In this document: positions 8,993-17,822 of the stretch, piece by piece
How the letters are laid out: every line of letters begins with the position of its first letter
Position numbering within the stretch: position 1 is the stretch's first letter
Assembly: GCA_903900265.1 (NCBI GenBank)
Contig: CAIUMM010000023.1
Span: 31,190-95,189, forward strand
DNA from: an uncultured Pseudomonadota bacterium
GTDB taxonomy: Bacteria; Myxococcota_A; UBA796; SXON01
Length of the DNA: 64,000 bases
Reading direction: 5' to 3'
Notes under the pieces: model-generated
Told to the model about the DNA's origin: nothing
Databases searched by the model: none
What the model saw: only the letters and a program-made list of their open reading frames with translations
Position numbers and translations under genes: made by a program

Positions 8993-10330
8993 TCAACCCC
9001 CGGCGCTCCACGCGTCGTAGTCGTCGAGCAGCGCGTCGGAGAGCAGATTTCCGATGCGCTCCAAGCCGAGGGGAGACAGGTGCACGAGGTCGCCGGTGCC
9101 CATGCCGCGGGTGTGCGCCCAAGTCAGCGCCGAACCCGCGCCGCCCATCGCCGCCCAGCTGCTCCAGAACGCACAACCGGCGTTCGTCGCGGCGCGCGCC
9201 TGCATCGCGACGAGGTTCGCCATGCCCGGTCGGGACTTTTCTGGCCCCTTGGCAGGCGGAGCCGCCTCCGCAGCGGCGTCCGCTGCGCCTTCTACGGCCG
9301 GAGCCACGGGAGGGGTGTCAAAATACCCTTGATCCAGCGGGGTCATCACCATACAGGAAGCCCCCGCCGAGCCGGCGAGGATGGTCTTGAGCGCTCCCTC
9401 GTAGATCGGCAAGTATCCGGCGCCGCCGTTCGCGCTCAGCGCCGGATACCCCGCCTCGTTGCCCCCAAGCATCACCACGACCAGATCGGGCTTGCGCAAG
9501 ACCATCTGCGCGGCGAGGCCGTCCTTCGCGAAGGTGGTGAAGGACTTGGAGCCCACGCCGATCACGCCCTGCGCCTCCCAGGTCACGCCGGGCTGCCCGG
9601 TCTCCAGCACCGCACCGTAGACCGGCACCGTTCCTCCCGACGCACCGAAGGCGAACTGCGAGGCCGCGGCGGGCAGATCGACGACAAAGCGACGGTCTTC
9701 GGTGGCCGGAGCGGAAGCCGACGTACGCACGATCTCAGCGCCGTCCGCCGTCGCCCAGATGGAGCCGTAGCCGACGCCCGCTTGGTACCAGAGCTCCACG
9801 TGGCGCTGGGGCACGGCGGGCGGGCTGGACCCGCTCGCGGGTGCGCTCGTCGCAGCGCTCGCCGCGCCCAACGCCGAAAAGCTCACCTTCGCGCCGGACG
9901 ACAGGATGCCGACCACCCCGCCGAGACCGTAGCGCCCGCTCGCGCCGCCCAGCAAGATCGTGCGCCACTCCCAGCCTCCGCTGCGCGCCGAGCGCACATC
10001 GGTGCGCGCGCTCCACTTCGGGTTGAACGACGCCGAGATGAAGCCCGGACCGCCGTCACCAAAGCGGGCGGCCAATCTAGATCGTACCGTTCGGGACAAG
10101 CCGTCCGCGGCGATCGTCGAGTCCCCGTAGTGCAAGGCCCGAGTCGTCGCGCCGGGCGCCTTGTCGGCCGTGCGACGCAGCGCCGCGAACCAGCGTGCCA
10201 AGCCCTTGTGTCCGGGATCGACGATCGGCGTCGGCACGCCTAACGGCGCCGCGGCCTCAGACCGTGAACCGGCGGCGGCGAGGCACAAACCCGCGACCGC
10301 GAGCATCCAAACAGCGCGGGACGGCCTCAC
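8993..10330 (-). CDS. Exported SGNH/GDSL-type hydrolase
   Basis: A 445-residue exported protein (signal peptide MLAVAGLCLAAAGSRSEA). It carries the SGNH hydrolase blocks: HYGDSTIAADG near residue 67 with the nucleophilic Ser, VVVMLGGNEAGY near residue 275 with the Gly-x-Asn block III, and DLVHLSPLGLERIG near residue 418 with the catalytic His. An insertion of ~150 residues between blocks I and III is probably a carbohydrate-recognition module, as in OafB/PatB-like O-acetyl esterases and related peptidoglycan or polysaccharide deacetylases. The GTG start overlaps the stop of the aldehyde dehydrogenase gene (GTGA), so both are in one operon. The substrate is not determinable. Confidence 0.82.
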   Translation of the reverse strand: MRPSRAVWMLAVAGLCLAAAGSRSEAAAPLGVPTPIVDPGHKGLARWFAALRRTADKAPGATTRALHYGDSTIAADGLSRTVRSRLAARFGDGGPGFISASFNPKWSARTDVRSARSGGWEWRTILLGGASGRYGLGGVVGILSSGAKVSFSALGAASAATSAPASGSSPPAVPQRHVELWYQAGVGYGSIWATADGAEIVRTSASAPATEDRRFVVDLPAAASQFAFGASGGTVPVYGAVLETGQPGVTWEAQGVIGVGSKSFTTFAKDGLAAQMVLRKPDLVVVMLGGNEAGYPALSANGGAGYLPIYEGALKTILAGSAGASCMVMTPLDQGYFDTPPVAPAVEGAADAAAEAAPPAKGPEKSRPGMANLVAMQARAATNAGCAFWSSWAAMGGAGSALTWAHTRGMGTGDLVHLSPLGLERIGNLLSDALLDDYDAWSAGG

Positions 10331-11736
10331 GCCCGGAGCACCAGCAGCTTTTCTTCGGTGTAGTCGCGGATCGCCCAGCGCGGGCCTTCGCGACCGGTGC
10401 CCGAATCCTTGACGCCGCCGTAGGGCATGCCGTCGACGCGAAAGGTCGGGTAATCGTTGTGGATGAGCCCGCCGACCTCAAGTTGGTCAAAGGCGCGCCA
10501 CAGCGCAGCGACGTCCTGGGTCCAGAACCCGCATTGCAAGCCGAACCGCGCGCGATTGATAAACCCGAAGGCTTCATCGAGCGTCGCGTACGGCCGGAGC
10601 AGCACGGTCGGGCCGAACACCTCGTCCGTCGACGCGCGCGCGCCTACCGGCACCGACTCCAGCACCGAAGGCAGCAGCACCGATCCCTCGCGACCGCCGC
10701 CGTGGCAGATCGCACCGGCCGCGACGGCCTCCGCGATCCAGGACTCCACCCGCGCCGCCTGCCGCCCGTCGATCATCGGCCCGACCACGACGTCGCCGCG
10801 GGACGGATCCCCGTGGGGGACGCGTGCGGCCTCGGCGATCAGCCGATCGCGGGCCTCCGCGTAGCGTGCGGCGGGCACCAGCACGTGCTGTACCGAGATG
10901 CACACCTGACCGGCATGCGCGAACGCACCCGCGGCGACGCGGGGGATCGCGGCGTCGAAGTCGGCGTCGGGGCCCAAAATCGCCGCCGCGTTCCCGCCCA
11001 GCTCGAGCAAAACCTGCTTGCGTGGAGCCCGCGCCCGGAGCATCCAACCCACGGTGTCGCTGCCGGTGAAGCTGAGCACGGGAAAGCGCGGGTCGTCGAC
11101 CAACGCGCTGGCGACGCTGCGATCACACGGCAGCACGCTGATCGCCTCCGCGGGCCAGCCCGCCTCGACGAGCAGCTCGCCGAGCACCAACGCCGCGGAG
11201 GGCGTTTGCTCCGCGGGCTTGACCACCACAGGACAGCCGGCGGCGATGGCCGGGGCGACCTTGTGGGCCACGAGGTTGAGCGGGAAGTTGAACGGCGTGA
11301 TCGCCAGCACCGGACCCCGCGGGAATCGCCGGATGATCGCGGTGCGACCGTCGCCGCCGGGGGTTTGATCGAGCCCGAACACCTCGCCGCCGATGCGCGT
11401 CGCCTCTTCGGCGGAGAGCGCGAAGGTGTCGATAGCGCGGGACACCTCGGCCCGGGCGTACTGGATGGGCTTGCCGCCTTCGTCGCGGATCAGCCCCGCG
11501 ATCTCCTCGGTGCGCTCGGCGAGCTTGGCCGCCACGGAGCGCAAGATCGCCGCGCGCTTGTGACCGGGCAGCGCGCGCGTGACCGCGAACGCACGCTCGG
11601 CGGCCGCGGCCGCGGCTTCCAGCTCCGTCGGCCCCGCCTGCGCGACGTCATCGAGCGCACGCCCATCCCAAGGCGCAAAAATCGGCAGCGAAGCCTCCGT
11701 TTCAACCCGGCGCCCCGCGAGCAACAGCGGGCGCAT
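10327..11736 (-). CDS. NAD(P)-dependent aldehyde dehydrogenase
   Basis: Oxidises an aldehyde to its acid using NAD(P)+ in the cytoplasm. At 469 residues it has standard ALDH length. Signatures are ITPFNFPLNLVAHK (cofactor-binding region, residues ~145-160), FTGSDTVG near 225, LLELGGN with the general-base Glu near 250, and AGQVCISVQ with the catalytic Cys near 284. The FNFPLNLVAHK and CISVQ variants fit the GAPN/lactaldehyde-like branch more than betaine-aldehyde enzymes, so the substrate is open; 4-aminobutanal or succinic semialdehyde is possible given nearby polyamine genes. The ATG directly follows the stop of the outer-membrane protein gene. Confidence 0.9.
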   Translation of the reverse strand: MRPLLLAGRRVETEASLPIFAPWDGRALDDVAQAGPTELEAAAAAAERAFAVTRALPGHKRAAILRSVAAKLAERTEEIAGLIRDEGGKPIQYARAEVSRAIDTFALSAEEATRIGGEVFGLDQTPGGDGRTAIIRRFPRGPVLAITPFNFPLNLVAHKVAPAIAAGCPVVVKPAEQTPSAALVLGELLVEAGWPAEAISVLPCDRSVASALVDDPRFPVLSFTGSDTVGWMLRARAPRKQVLLELGGNAAAILGPDADFDAAIPRVAAGAFAHAGQVCISVQHVLVPAARYAEARDRLIAEAARVPHGDPSRGDVVVGPMIDGRQAARVESWIAEAVAAGAICHGGGREGSVLLPSVLESVPVGARASTDEVFGPTVLLRPYATLDEAFGFINRARFGLQCGFWTQDVAALWRAFDQLEVGGLIHNDYPTFRVDGMPYGGVKDSGTGREGPRWAIRDYTEEKLLVLRA

Positions 11737-12708
11737 CTACTCCTCTTCCCCCTCGGCTTCTTCCGCAGGCCGGAACACGCACACCGAGGCGTAGACGCCC
11801 GGCTCGACGCCAGAATCCGCGCCGGTGAGCTTGCCTTCGAGGAGGATCTTCAAGAACGACGTCGGCTTGATCGCACCGCCGACGCTCGCAGCCCAAGGTG
11901 CTGTGCCCATCGCCCGGTCAGGATCAAAGCCGCCTTCGATGCGTGCAGTTGGGCTCACCATCGCCTCCGGGAGCGCGACCACGTACAGCGACCCCAGCGC
12001 GAACGGCGAAGCCTCGCTCACGCCCGCCATCCCGCCGAGGGCGAGAGTCAGCTGCTCAGCCGGGTAGGCCTCCGCGCCGATCACCGCCGTATACAAGCCG
12101 ATCGTCGGGTACGCGGCGATGCCCGAGTACGTGCCCCAGCTGTCGGCCTCGAAATTCACCGTGGCCGACGCGACCGGCGCCTCAAAATCGAGGTCCTGAC
12201 CTCCGCCTACACTGAGCGCCAAGCCGCTTTCAAAGGTGTAGCCGACCTCGCCACCCGCCATGCGCCCCGGGCTGACCGCGAAATATTGGCCGTGGGACGG
12301 CAAATAGAGGGCCCAATCGTCCCAGTCTTCCAGCCCGTACGCCGAGTTGACGATGCCGCCGCGCGCCACCCAGGTGTCCCCGCCAGCCTGAACCATCGCC
12401 CATTCCGGGCGCAGCGTGTCGATGACCGGGACGTCCGGCAGCGCGCGCTGGATGGTGAACGGCGCAGGAAACGCCGAAAACGTGAAGTCCAGATCGAGAC
12501 GTGCGGTGAAGATCCCGGCTTCAAGCAGCCCATCGGCCTCAGCCTCGCCGCCAAACGTGAAGCCGCCGGCAGGACTCCAAGCGGGTCGAAGCGCCAAACC
12601 GCCGCCTGCGTAAACCTCGGCAGGCTCGGCTCCTTCGCCGTCCTCAGCGTGTGCCGGGGTGCCCAAGAACGAGGGCGAGAGGAGCAGCGAGAGCAACGAC
12701 AGCGACAT
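11737..12708 (-). CDS. Outer-membrane beta-barrel porin-like protein
   Basis: A 323-residue protein beginning with a signal peptide (LSLLSLLLSPSFLGTPAHA). It is followed by alternating hydrophobic and polar residues typical of amphipathic strands, a WAMVQAGGDTWVARGGIVN segment, and GLEDWDDWALYLPSHGQ, which resembles the inward loop of OmpL/Bbp2-type putative porins. The C-terminus is acidic (EEAEGEEE) rather than ending in an aromatic residue, which is atypical for barrels. The start at 12708 is preferred over an upstream frame that would run into the palindromic repeat. It heads an operon with the aldehyde dehydrogenase and esterase. Substrate unknown. Confidence 0.75.
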   Translation of the reverse strand: MSLSLLSLLLSPSFLGTPAHAEDGEGAEPAEVYAGGGLALRPAWSPAGGFTFGGEAEADGLLEAGIFTARLDLDFTFSAFPAPFTIQRALPDVPVIDTLRPEWAMVQAGGDTWVARGGIVNSAYGLEDWDDWALYLPSHGQYFAVSPGRMAGGEVGYTFESGLALSVGGGQDLDFEAPVASATVNFEADSWGTYSGIAAYPTIGLYTAVIGAEAYPAEQLTLALGGMAGVSEASPFALGSLYVVALPEAMVSPTARIEGGFDPDRAMGTAPWAASVGGAIKPTSFLKILLEGKLTGADSGVEPGVYASVCVFRPAEEAEGEEE

Positions 12709-12760
12709 GATGCACAACCTGTGGGGACGCCAGCGTAGCACAGGGACCCCACCATCAGAA

Positions 12761-12819
12761 GGGGTCAGGTTGTTACCATTACACTTTCCGCTAAAGTGTA
12801 ATGGTAACAACCTGACACC
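12761..12819. repeat. 58-bp palindromic repeat, copy 1
   Basis: A near-perfect inverted repeat with 27-base arms (12761-12787 and 12793-12819) and a 5-base loop (ccgct). The arms read inward from gtcaggttgttaccattac and differ at one position. A second copy lies at 21826-21883. Its AT-richer composition contrasts with the surroundings, as expected for a REP- or MITE-like element. It sits between divergent genes, 50 bp upstream of the barrel protein start, and could also fold into a strong RNA hairpin. Confidence 0.9.
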
Positions 12820-12949
12820 TAGGTCTGGGGCGCACGGCCGGGGTAGAAGGACACGCAGAGGTGTTGATGCCGCAACCGCGTGACCGCGTCCAAACCGCCA
12901 TCCTCGACCAACGCCCGTTCGCGGTCGGCGCGGCGCAGCGAGACATCGG

Positions 12950-15355
12950 GTGACAAGCGTCTCGGGAACACGCGTCTTTCAGGTCGACCCGCAGGACGCC
13001 GACATCGCGGAGCGCGCGCGCGTGCTGGACGCGCAGGCCGCGTTCGTTTGCCGGGAGGTGCTCGATCCCGGCAGCGCCGCCTTCGCCGAAGCCTTCGACA
13101 CCCTCGACGCCTACTTCGGCCCCAAAAACGAGCTGGAGCCCCGCGCGGCGCTCGCCCGATGGCTGCTGGAGCCGATCGAAGAAGGCGCGATTCGCGCCCG
13201 ATACCACCTGCTGACCTGGCACGACGTACGCACCGGCCAGCTCGCAGCGGTCCGCGATTGTTTCGTCGCCACCGACATCGTCGCTGGGCGCACCATCGTG
13301 CTGCTGTCCCACAGCTTCGTGCTCCCCGATTGGCGGCGCAGCGGAGCATCCACGCTGCTCCGCACCGCGCCCGCCACGTTGGCGCGGCGCGATCAGGTCG
13401 AGCGCGGTCTCGCCCCCGCGACCACGCCGACGCTGCTCGCGGGCGAGATGGAGCCCGTTGACCCACGGGACCGCGACACCGTCGTGCGCATGATCTCGTA
13501 CAGCAAGGTCGGCTTTCGCGCCGTCACGCCCGAGGCGGTGCCCTATTTTCAGCCGGACTTCAACGAGCACCGCGTCGGCCCCCCGCGCCACGTGCCGCTC
13601 TGTTTGGTCGTCCGTCGCATCGACGACCCCGCGGCGACCCACCTTGACGCGCCGCTCGCCGCGGCGATCGTCCATCATTTCGCGCGCGTACAGGCCCGCG
13701 CCGTGCCCGCCCCGGTGATCGCATCCGCCAGCAGCTGGAGCCTCGCCGCCCTGCAACGCTGGTCGGGCGATGTGCCGCTGCTCCATCTGCCAACCCGCGG
13801 GCGCGACGCTGCGGGACTGGCTCCCCTGCTGCGCGCCGCGGTGCTCCCCAACTACCCGCGTGACTATCAGGAAGCGCTGAATCTGAGCGCCGACCGCGCC
13901 GCGCTGGTCGCCCTCGCTGAGAACTTCGACCATATCCCCTCAAAGACTCTGGAGACTCCCATGCAATTCCCGCAAATCCCCGGCGAGCCTGACGGCGCGC
14001 GGATGGTCACCTCCATGCCCGGCCCCCTGTCCCTCGCGCTCAAAGCCCGACACGGCGCCATGCAAGACACGCGCACCGTCCACTTTTACCAGGACGCCAA
14101 AAAGAGCCTTGGCAACTACCTCGTCGACGTCGATGGGAACACGATGCTCGACGTCTACGGGCACATCGCGGCCGTGCCGCTCGGGTACAACCACCCCGAC
14201 CTGCTCCACGCGTGGCGCAGCGGCCGCTTCGATTGGTGCGCCGGATGGCGGCCCTCTCTGGGCGTCGCGGTGCCGCCGGAGTGGGTGGACGTGTGCGACG
14301 CGCTGATGCGCGTGGCGCCCAAGGACATGCCGCACGTGTTCACCGTCACTACCGGCGCCGAAGCGGTAGAGAACGCCTTGAAAGCAGCGTTCGTGCACCT
14401 CGCGGCCCGTCGCCGCGGCGGGAGCCCGCCGTCCGAGGCGGATCTCGCCAGTTGCATGCTCAACCAACAAGCGTCCGCGAACAGCTTCAAGGTGATCTCC
14501 TTCACCGGCGGCTTTCACGGACGCAGCCTCGGGTCCCTGTCAGCGACGCGCAGCAAAGCCATCCACAAGCTCGACTTTCCGGCGTTCAACTGGCCGGTGG
14601 TGCCGTTCCCGGCCAGCCGCTTCCCGCAGAGCGAGCACGCCGCGACCAACGCCGCAGCGGAGGCCGCAGCGTTAGCACAGGTTGAATCCTTGTTCCAAGC
14701 TCACCCGGACCAGATCGCCGCGGTGATCGTCGAGCCGATCCAAGGCGAAGGCGGCGACAGGCACGCGACGCCCGCGTTCTTCCAGGGGCTACGCCGGCTT
14801 TGCACCCAGTACGGATCGACCTTTATCGCCGATGAAGTCCAGACCGGCGTCGGCGCGACCGGGACGATGTGGGCACATGAGGCGTGGGGCCCCGAAGCTG
14901 CGCCCGACATCGTCACGTTCAGCAAAAAGATGCAGCTTGGCGGATACTATTGCAAGGCCGCGTGGATGCCGGCCGACCCGCTGCGCATCTTCAACACCTG
15001 GCTGGGGGACCCGCTCCGCGGCGCACAAGCCGAGGTGATCCTCGAGGTGATCGCCCGCGACAAGCTGGTCGAGCAGACCGCGGCCGTAGGGCGCTTGCTC
15101 GTGGATGGGCTCAGCGAGCTGCAGTCGCGTCACAGCGTGATTTCGCAGGCCCGCGGCGCGGGCACCTTCGCGTCCTTTGACGTCGTAGACGCGCCGACGC
15201 GGGATCGCTTGGTCAAAGCTGCGTTGGCAAACGGCGTCGAGATGGGCGGCTCGGGGGAGCGCGCGGTGCGCTTTCGCCCCGCGCTGATCTTCGGACCCCG
15301 CCACGTGGCCGAGGTGCTCGACCGCCTCGAAACGTCGATTCGGAGCCTGAAGTAG
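12950..15355 (+). CDS. Fusion of a GNAT-like domain with 4-aminobutyrate aminotransferase
   Basis: An 801-residue protein in one open frame from a GTG start. Residues 1-330 are an acetyltransferase-like domain, clearly related to the protein at 25028-26161 (shared blocks MEPVDPRD, then FRAVTPEAVPYFQPDFN, then PLCLVVRRI). Residues 338-801 are a class III PLP aminotransferase of the eukaryotic-like GABA transaminase type: TTGAEAVENALKAA, FTGGFHGRSLGSL, EPIQGEGGD, DEVQTGVGATG, and the PLP lysine in FSKKMQLGG near residue 660. It would convert 4-aminobutyrate or a similar omega-amino acid to the semialdehyde. An HDAC-family gene follows after 3 bp. An internal ATG with its own ribosome binding site marks the domain junction. 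Confidence 0.88.
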   Translation: MTSVSGTRVFQVDPQDADIAERARVLDAQAAFVCREVLDPGSAAFAEAFDTLDAYFGPKNELEPRAALARWLLEPIEEGAIRARYHLLTWHDVRTGQLAAVRDCFVATDIVAGRTIVLLSHSFVLPDWRRSGASTLLRTAPATLARRDQVERGLAPATTPTLLAGEMEPVDPRDRDTVVRMISYSKVGFRAVTPEAVPYFQPDFNEHRVGPPRHVPLCLVVRRIDDPAATHLDAPLAAAIVHHFARVQARAVPAPVIASASSWSLAALQRWSGDVPLLHLPTRGRDAAGLAPLLRAAVLPNYPRDYQEALNLSADRAALVALAENFDHIPSKTLETPMQFPQIPGEPDGARMVTSMPGPLSLALKARHGAMQDTRTVHFYQDAKKSLGNYLVDVDGNTMLDVYGHIAAVPLGYNHPDLLHAWRSGRFDWCAGWRPSLGVAVPPEWVDVCDALMRVAPKDMPHVFTVTTGAEAVENALKAAFVHLAARRRGGSPPSEADLASCMLNQQASANSFKVISFTGGFHGRSLGSLSATRSKAIHKLDFPAFNWPVVPFPASRFPQSEHAATNAAAEAAALAQVESLFQAHPDQIAAVIVEPIQGEGGDRHATPAFFQGLRRLCTQYGSTFIADEVQTGVGATGTMWAHEAWGPEAAPDIVTFSKKMQLGGYYCKAAWMPADPLRIFNTWLGDPLRGAQAEVILEVIARDKLVEQTAAVGRLLVDGLSELQSRHSVISQARGAGTFASFDVVDAPTRDRLVKAALANGVEMGGSGERAVRFRPALIFGPRHVAEVLDRLETSIRSLK
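13951..13963 (+). promoter_or_regulatory. Internal Shine-Dalgarno and in-frame ATG at the fusion junction
   Basis: The sequence ggag at 13951-13954 lies six bases before an in-frame ATG at 13961, exactly where the aminotransferase domain begins (MQFPQIPGEP). This could allow a separate 464-residue aminotransferase to be made from the same message, or it may be a relic of two genes that became joined. The spacing is ideal, but use of the site is inferred. Confidence 0.5.
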
Positions 15356-15358
15356 CCG

Positions 15359-16315
15359 ATGCAGCGCATCTACTACAGCCCGCAGTACTTTGCCGACTTG
15401 GCCGGCGCCGACGGCAGCGCGCACGTGATGCCCATCCACAAGTTCGGACTCGTGCGCGAAGGCATCGCCGCGAGCGGGCTCCCTTGCTCCTTTGAGCCCG
15501 TCACGCCCGCGACCGACGCTGATCTGCTGCGGGTGCACACGCCCGAGTACATCCGTGCGATCGCGACCGGTGAGCCCCGCGCGCTCGCCGAGAGCCAGAA
15601 GTTTCCCTGGACCGCACAGTTAGCGTCCGCGGTGCGCTGGACCAACGGGGGCTGCATCGGCGCGCTCACGGCGGCGTTGGACGCCCGGGACGCCGGGTTG
15701 AGCGGCGCAGTCTCCGCCAACCTCGCCAGCGGATTTCACCATGCGCACGCCGATCACGGGGAAGGCTTCTGCACCTTCAACGGCCTCGTCGTCGCGTATG
15801 AAGCCCTGCGCGCCGCGGGTCGCCTGAAGCGCGCGCTGGTCCTCGACATGGACCTGCACTACGGCAATGGGACGGCGTCGCTGCTGGAGTCTCGCCCCGA
15901 GCTGTTCCAGTTCTCGATCTACGGCAACGGCTACCACCAAAACAAGGCCTACCGCGACGTCTACGCGATCCCCACGCCCGACACCGCGAACGCGTGGAGC
16001 GTGCCGGTACCGAACGGCAGCGGGCGGGACGCGTACCTTGCGCTGCTTGAAGCCCACCTGCCCCGCGCCATCGAACGCGCCCAACCTGAGGTGTTGCTCT
16101 ATCAGGCGGGCGCCGATCCCTTCAAGGAGGACCCGTACTCCCCGCTCGACCTCGACCACGACGCGCTTCGAGCGCGGGACGAGCGGGTGTTCGCGATCGC
16201 GCGCGCCGCCGGCTTGCCGGTGATGTGGGTGCTCGCCGGCGGGTACACCAAAGACGTGACGCGCGTCGTCGAGGTGCACCTCAACACGTTCCGCGCCGGC
16301 GCGGCTGCCGGCTGA
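15359..16315 (+). CDS. HDAC-family deacetylase (acetylpolyamine amidohydrolase / class IV-like)
   Basis: A 318-residue member of the zinc-dependent histone-deacetylase superfamily. Recognisable are SGFHHAHADHGEGFCTFN with the paired catalytic His near residue 125, DMDLHYGNGT near 163 with the zinc-binding Asp and His, the third zinc Asp in YQAGADPFKED near 248, and LAGGYTKD near the end. In bacteria such enzymes remove acetyl groups from polyamines or from protein lysines. The start is 3 bp after the aminotransferase fusion whose first domain is GNAT-like, so acetylation and deacetylation functions sit in one operon. An acetylated polyamine or amino acid is the likely substrate, but this is inference. 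Confidence 0.9.
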   Translation: MQRIYYSPQYFADLAGADGSAHVMPIHKFGLVREGIAASGLPCSFEPVTPATDADLLRVHTPEYIRAIATGEPRALAESQKFPWTAQLASAVRWTNGGCIGALTAALDARDAGLSGAVSANLASGFHHAHADHGEGFCTFNGLVVAYEALRAAGRLKRALVLDMDLHYGNGTASLLESRPELFQFSIYGNGYHQNKAYRDVYAIPTPDTANAWSVPVPNGSGRDAYLALLEAHLPRAIERAQPEVLLYQAGADPFKEDPYSPLDLDHDALRARDERVFAIARAAGLPVMWVLAGGYTKDVTRVVEVHLNTFRAGAAAG

Positions 16316-16324
16316 GCGGCGCGA

Positions 16325-17800
16325 TCAGCGACTGAGCGCCTCGGCCGCCGCGTATTGTCCGGCGACGCGCCCGCCGAGCACCACCGCGGTCAGCGAGCCG
16401 GTGAACCCGTACTCGCCGACGATCGACCCACCCAGCATCCCGGTCAGCTCCCCCGCCGCGTAGACGCCAGGTAGAACCTTACCTTCGCTGTCCAGCACGC
16501 GCCCTTGCAGGTCCACGTCCACCCCGCCGAAGGCCTTGGCGACGCTGATCGTGACGGGCAGCGCGTAAAACGGAGGCTCCACCAAAGGAATCCCTGGCGC
16601 GCTACGCCACGGATCATCGGTCTCGGACGCCGCGTTGTAGTCGGCGAGCGTAGCTAAGAACGTGTCGCCGTCGAGGCCGAGCGCATCGGCCAAACCGACG
16701 AGGCTGTCCGCGCGCGTGACGCTCCCGGCGTCCTCCATGTCGGCGAACCGGTACACTGCGCCCCCGGCTGAGGGATCGGCGAAGATCGCGTCCTCGACGC
16801 GCTGATCGGCGACCATCCACGCGAGCCCGGCGGGCTGCAACGCACGGGTACGACCCACGACGAGGCTGTTCACACCGGCCTCGTCGCAGAAGCGCAGCGC
16901 ATCGGCGTTGACCCACGGGGTCTCAGCGACGATCGACGAAACCACCTCGTCTACGCCGGCCACCGGCGCAGCAAAACCGTGCGCATAAAATCCAACCGCG
17001 CCGAGGTTCTGCGTGGTGGCGCCTACGTCTTCGAGCATCGTCAGGCCGTTGCCATCCGCGCCCTGCCACGACGCGTACGTGAGCGGCGCGTCCCCGAGCG
17101 CCGGCACGGCAGCGCGCACGCGGTCCAGGTCGCGCAAGAAGCCACCTGTCGCGACGATCGTCGCCCCCGCGCGAAGGATGTGGCCCCCATCGTCGTCCGA
17201 CCAGCGCACGCCGGCGACCCGGCCGTCTTCGAGGAGCAGCTCGTCCGCCTGCGCGCCGTAGCGCACCGTAGCCGCGCCCGGCCCGGCATCCAGCGCAGCG
17301 TCCAGCAGCGCCGCGACGAGCGCAGCCCCCTGCCCCTCCACCGGCTGCACCCGCGGCGTGTCGCCGCCCGAAGGCTCCCGCTCCGGCGCGAGCCAGCGCA
17401 CCCCGAGCGACGCCAAATAGTCGTACACCATCGGGATGTTCTGGGCGGCAAAGAACTGGAACCACGGGTCTGCGACGTCCCCGCCGGTAAACCCGGGCCA
17501 CTCCGCGGCAAGCTGGGCCGGGCTGTCGATCACGCCGGCCGCGCGCTGCTCAGGCGTCCCCGAGAACAGCATCAAGCCCCCGGCGACGTTCGCCGCGCCG
17601 CCCGCCTCGGCTTCGCGCTCCAGCACGACGACGTCCGCTCCGGCCGCGACCGCGTCTCCCGCCGCCGCTAGTCCCGCCGCGCCGGCGCCGATCACCACGA
17701 CGTCTACGTATTCTTGGTCGCTGTCTTCGTCTGCAACGTCATCGCCGGGGTCGGGCTGAGCGACGCACGCCGACAAGAGCAAGGGAGACCAAAGCCACAT
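16325..17800 (-). CDS. FAD-dependent oxidoreductase lipoprotein (fumarate reductase flavoprotein-like)
   Basis: A 491-residue protein with a lipoprotein signal (LLLSAC) followed by an Asp/Glu-rich linker. The FAD-binding fold begins at VDVVVIGAGAAGLAAAGDAV and continues with the VLEREAEAGGAANVAGGL segment. The C-terminal FAD signature is LPGVYAAGELTGMLGGSI, leading into FTGSLTAVVLGGRVAG. This matches the FAD-binding-2 superfamily that includes fumarate/urocanate reductases and ketosteroid dehydrogenases. The lipobox implies attachment on the periplasmic side of a membrane, so electrons must come from an external partner; none is encoded adjacently. Substrate unknown. ATG at 17800 is chosen over an upstream TTG. 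Confidence 0.82.
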   Translation of the reverse strand: MWLWSPLLLSACVAQPDPGDDVADEDSDQEYVDVVVIGAGAAGLAAAGDAVAAGADVVVLEREAEAGGAANVAGGLMLFSGTPEQRAAGVIDSPAQLAAEWPGFTGGDVADPWFQFFAAQNIPMVYDYLASLGVRWLAPEREPSGGDTPRVQPVEGQGAALVAALLDAALDAGPGAATVRYGAQADELLLEDGRVAGVRWSDDDGGHILRAGATIVATGGFLRDLDRVRAAVPALGDAPLTYASWQGADGNGLTMLEDVGATTQNLGAVGFYAHGFAAPVAGVDEVVSSIVAETPWVNADALRFCDEAGVNSLVVGRTRALQPAGLAWMVADQRVEDAIFADPSAGGAVYRFADMEDAGSVTRADSLVGLADALGLDGDTFLATLADYNAASETDDPWRSAPGIPLVEPPFYALPVTISVAKAFGGVDVDLQGRVLDSEGKVLPGVYAAGELTGMLGGSIVGEYGFTGSLTAVVLGGRVAGQYAAAEALSR

Positions 17801-17822
17801 CACCGCAACATAGCCCAAGGCC

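Noticed and set aside
10195..12738. 847-codon open frame on the plus strand
   Set aside because: It is antisense to the esterase, aldehyde dehydrogenase and barrel genes, is extremely Arg/Gly/His-rich, and has no recognisable motif. High GC makes such frames common.
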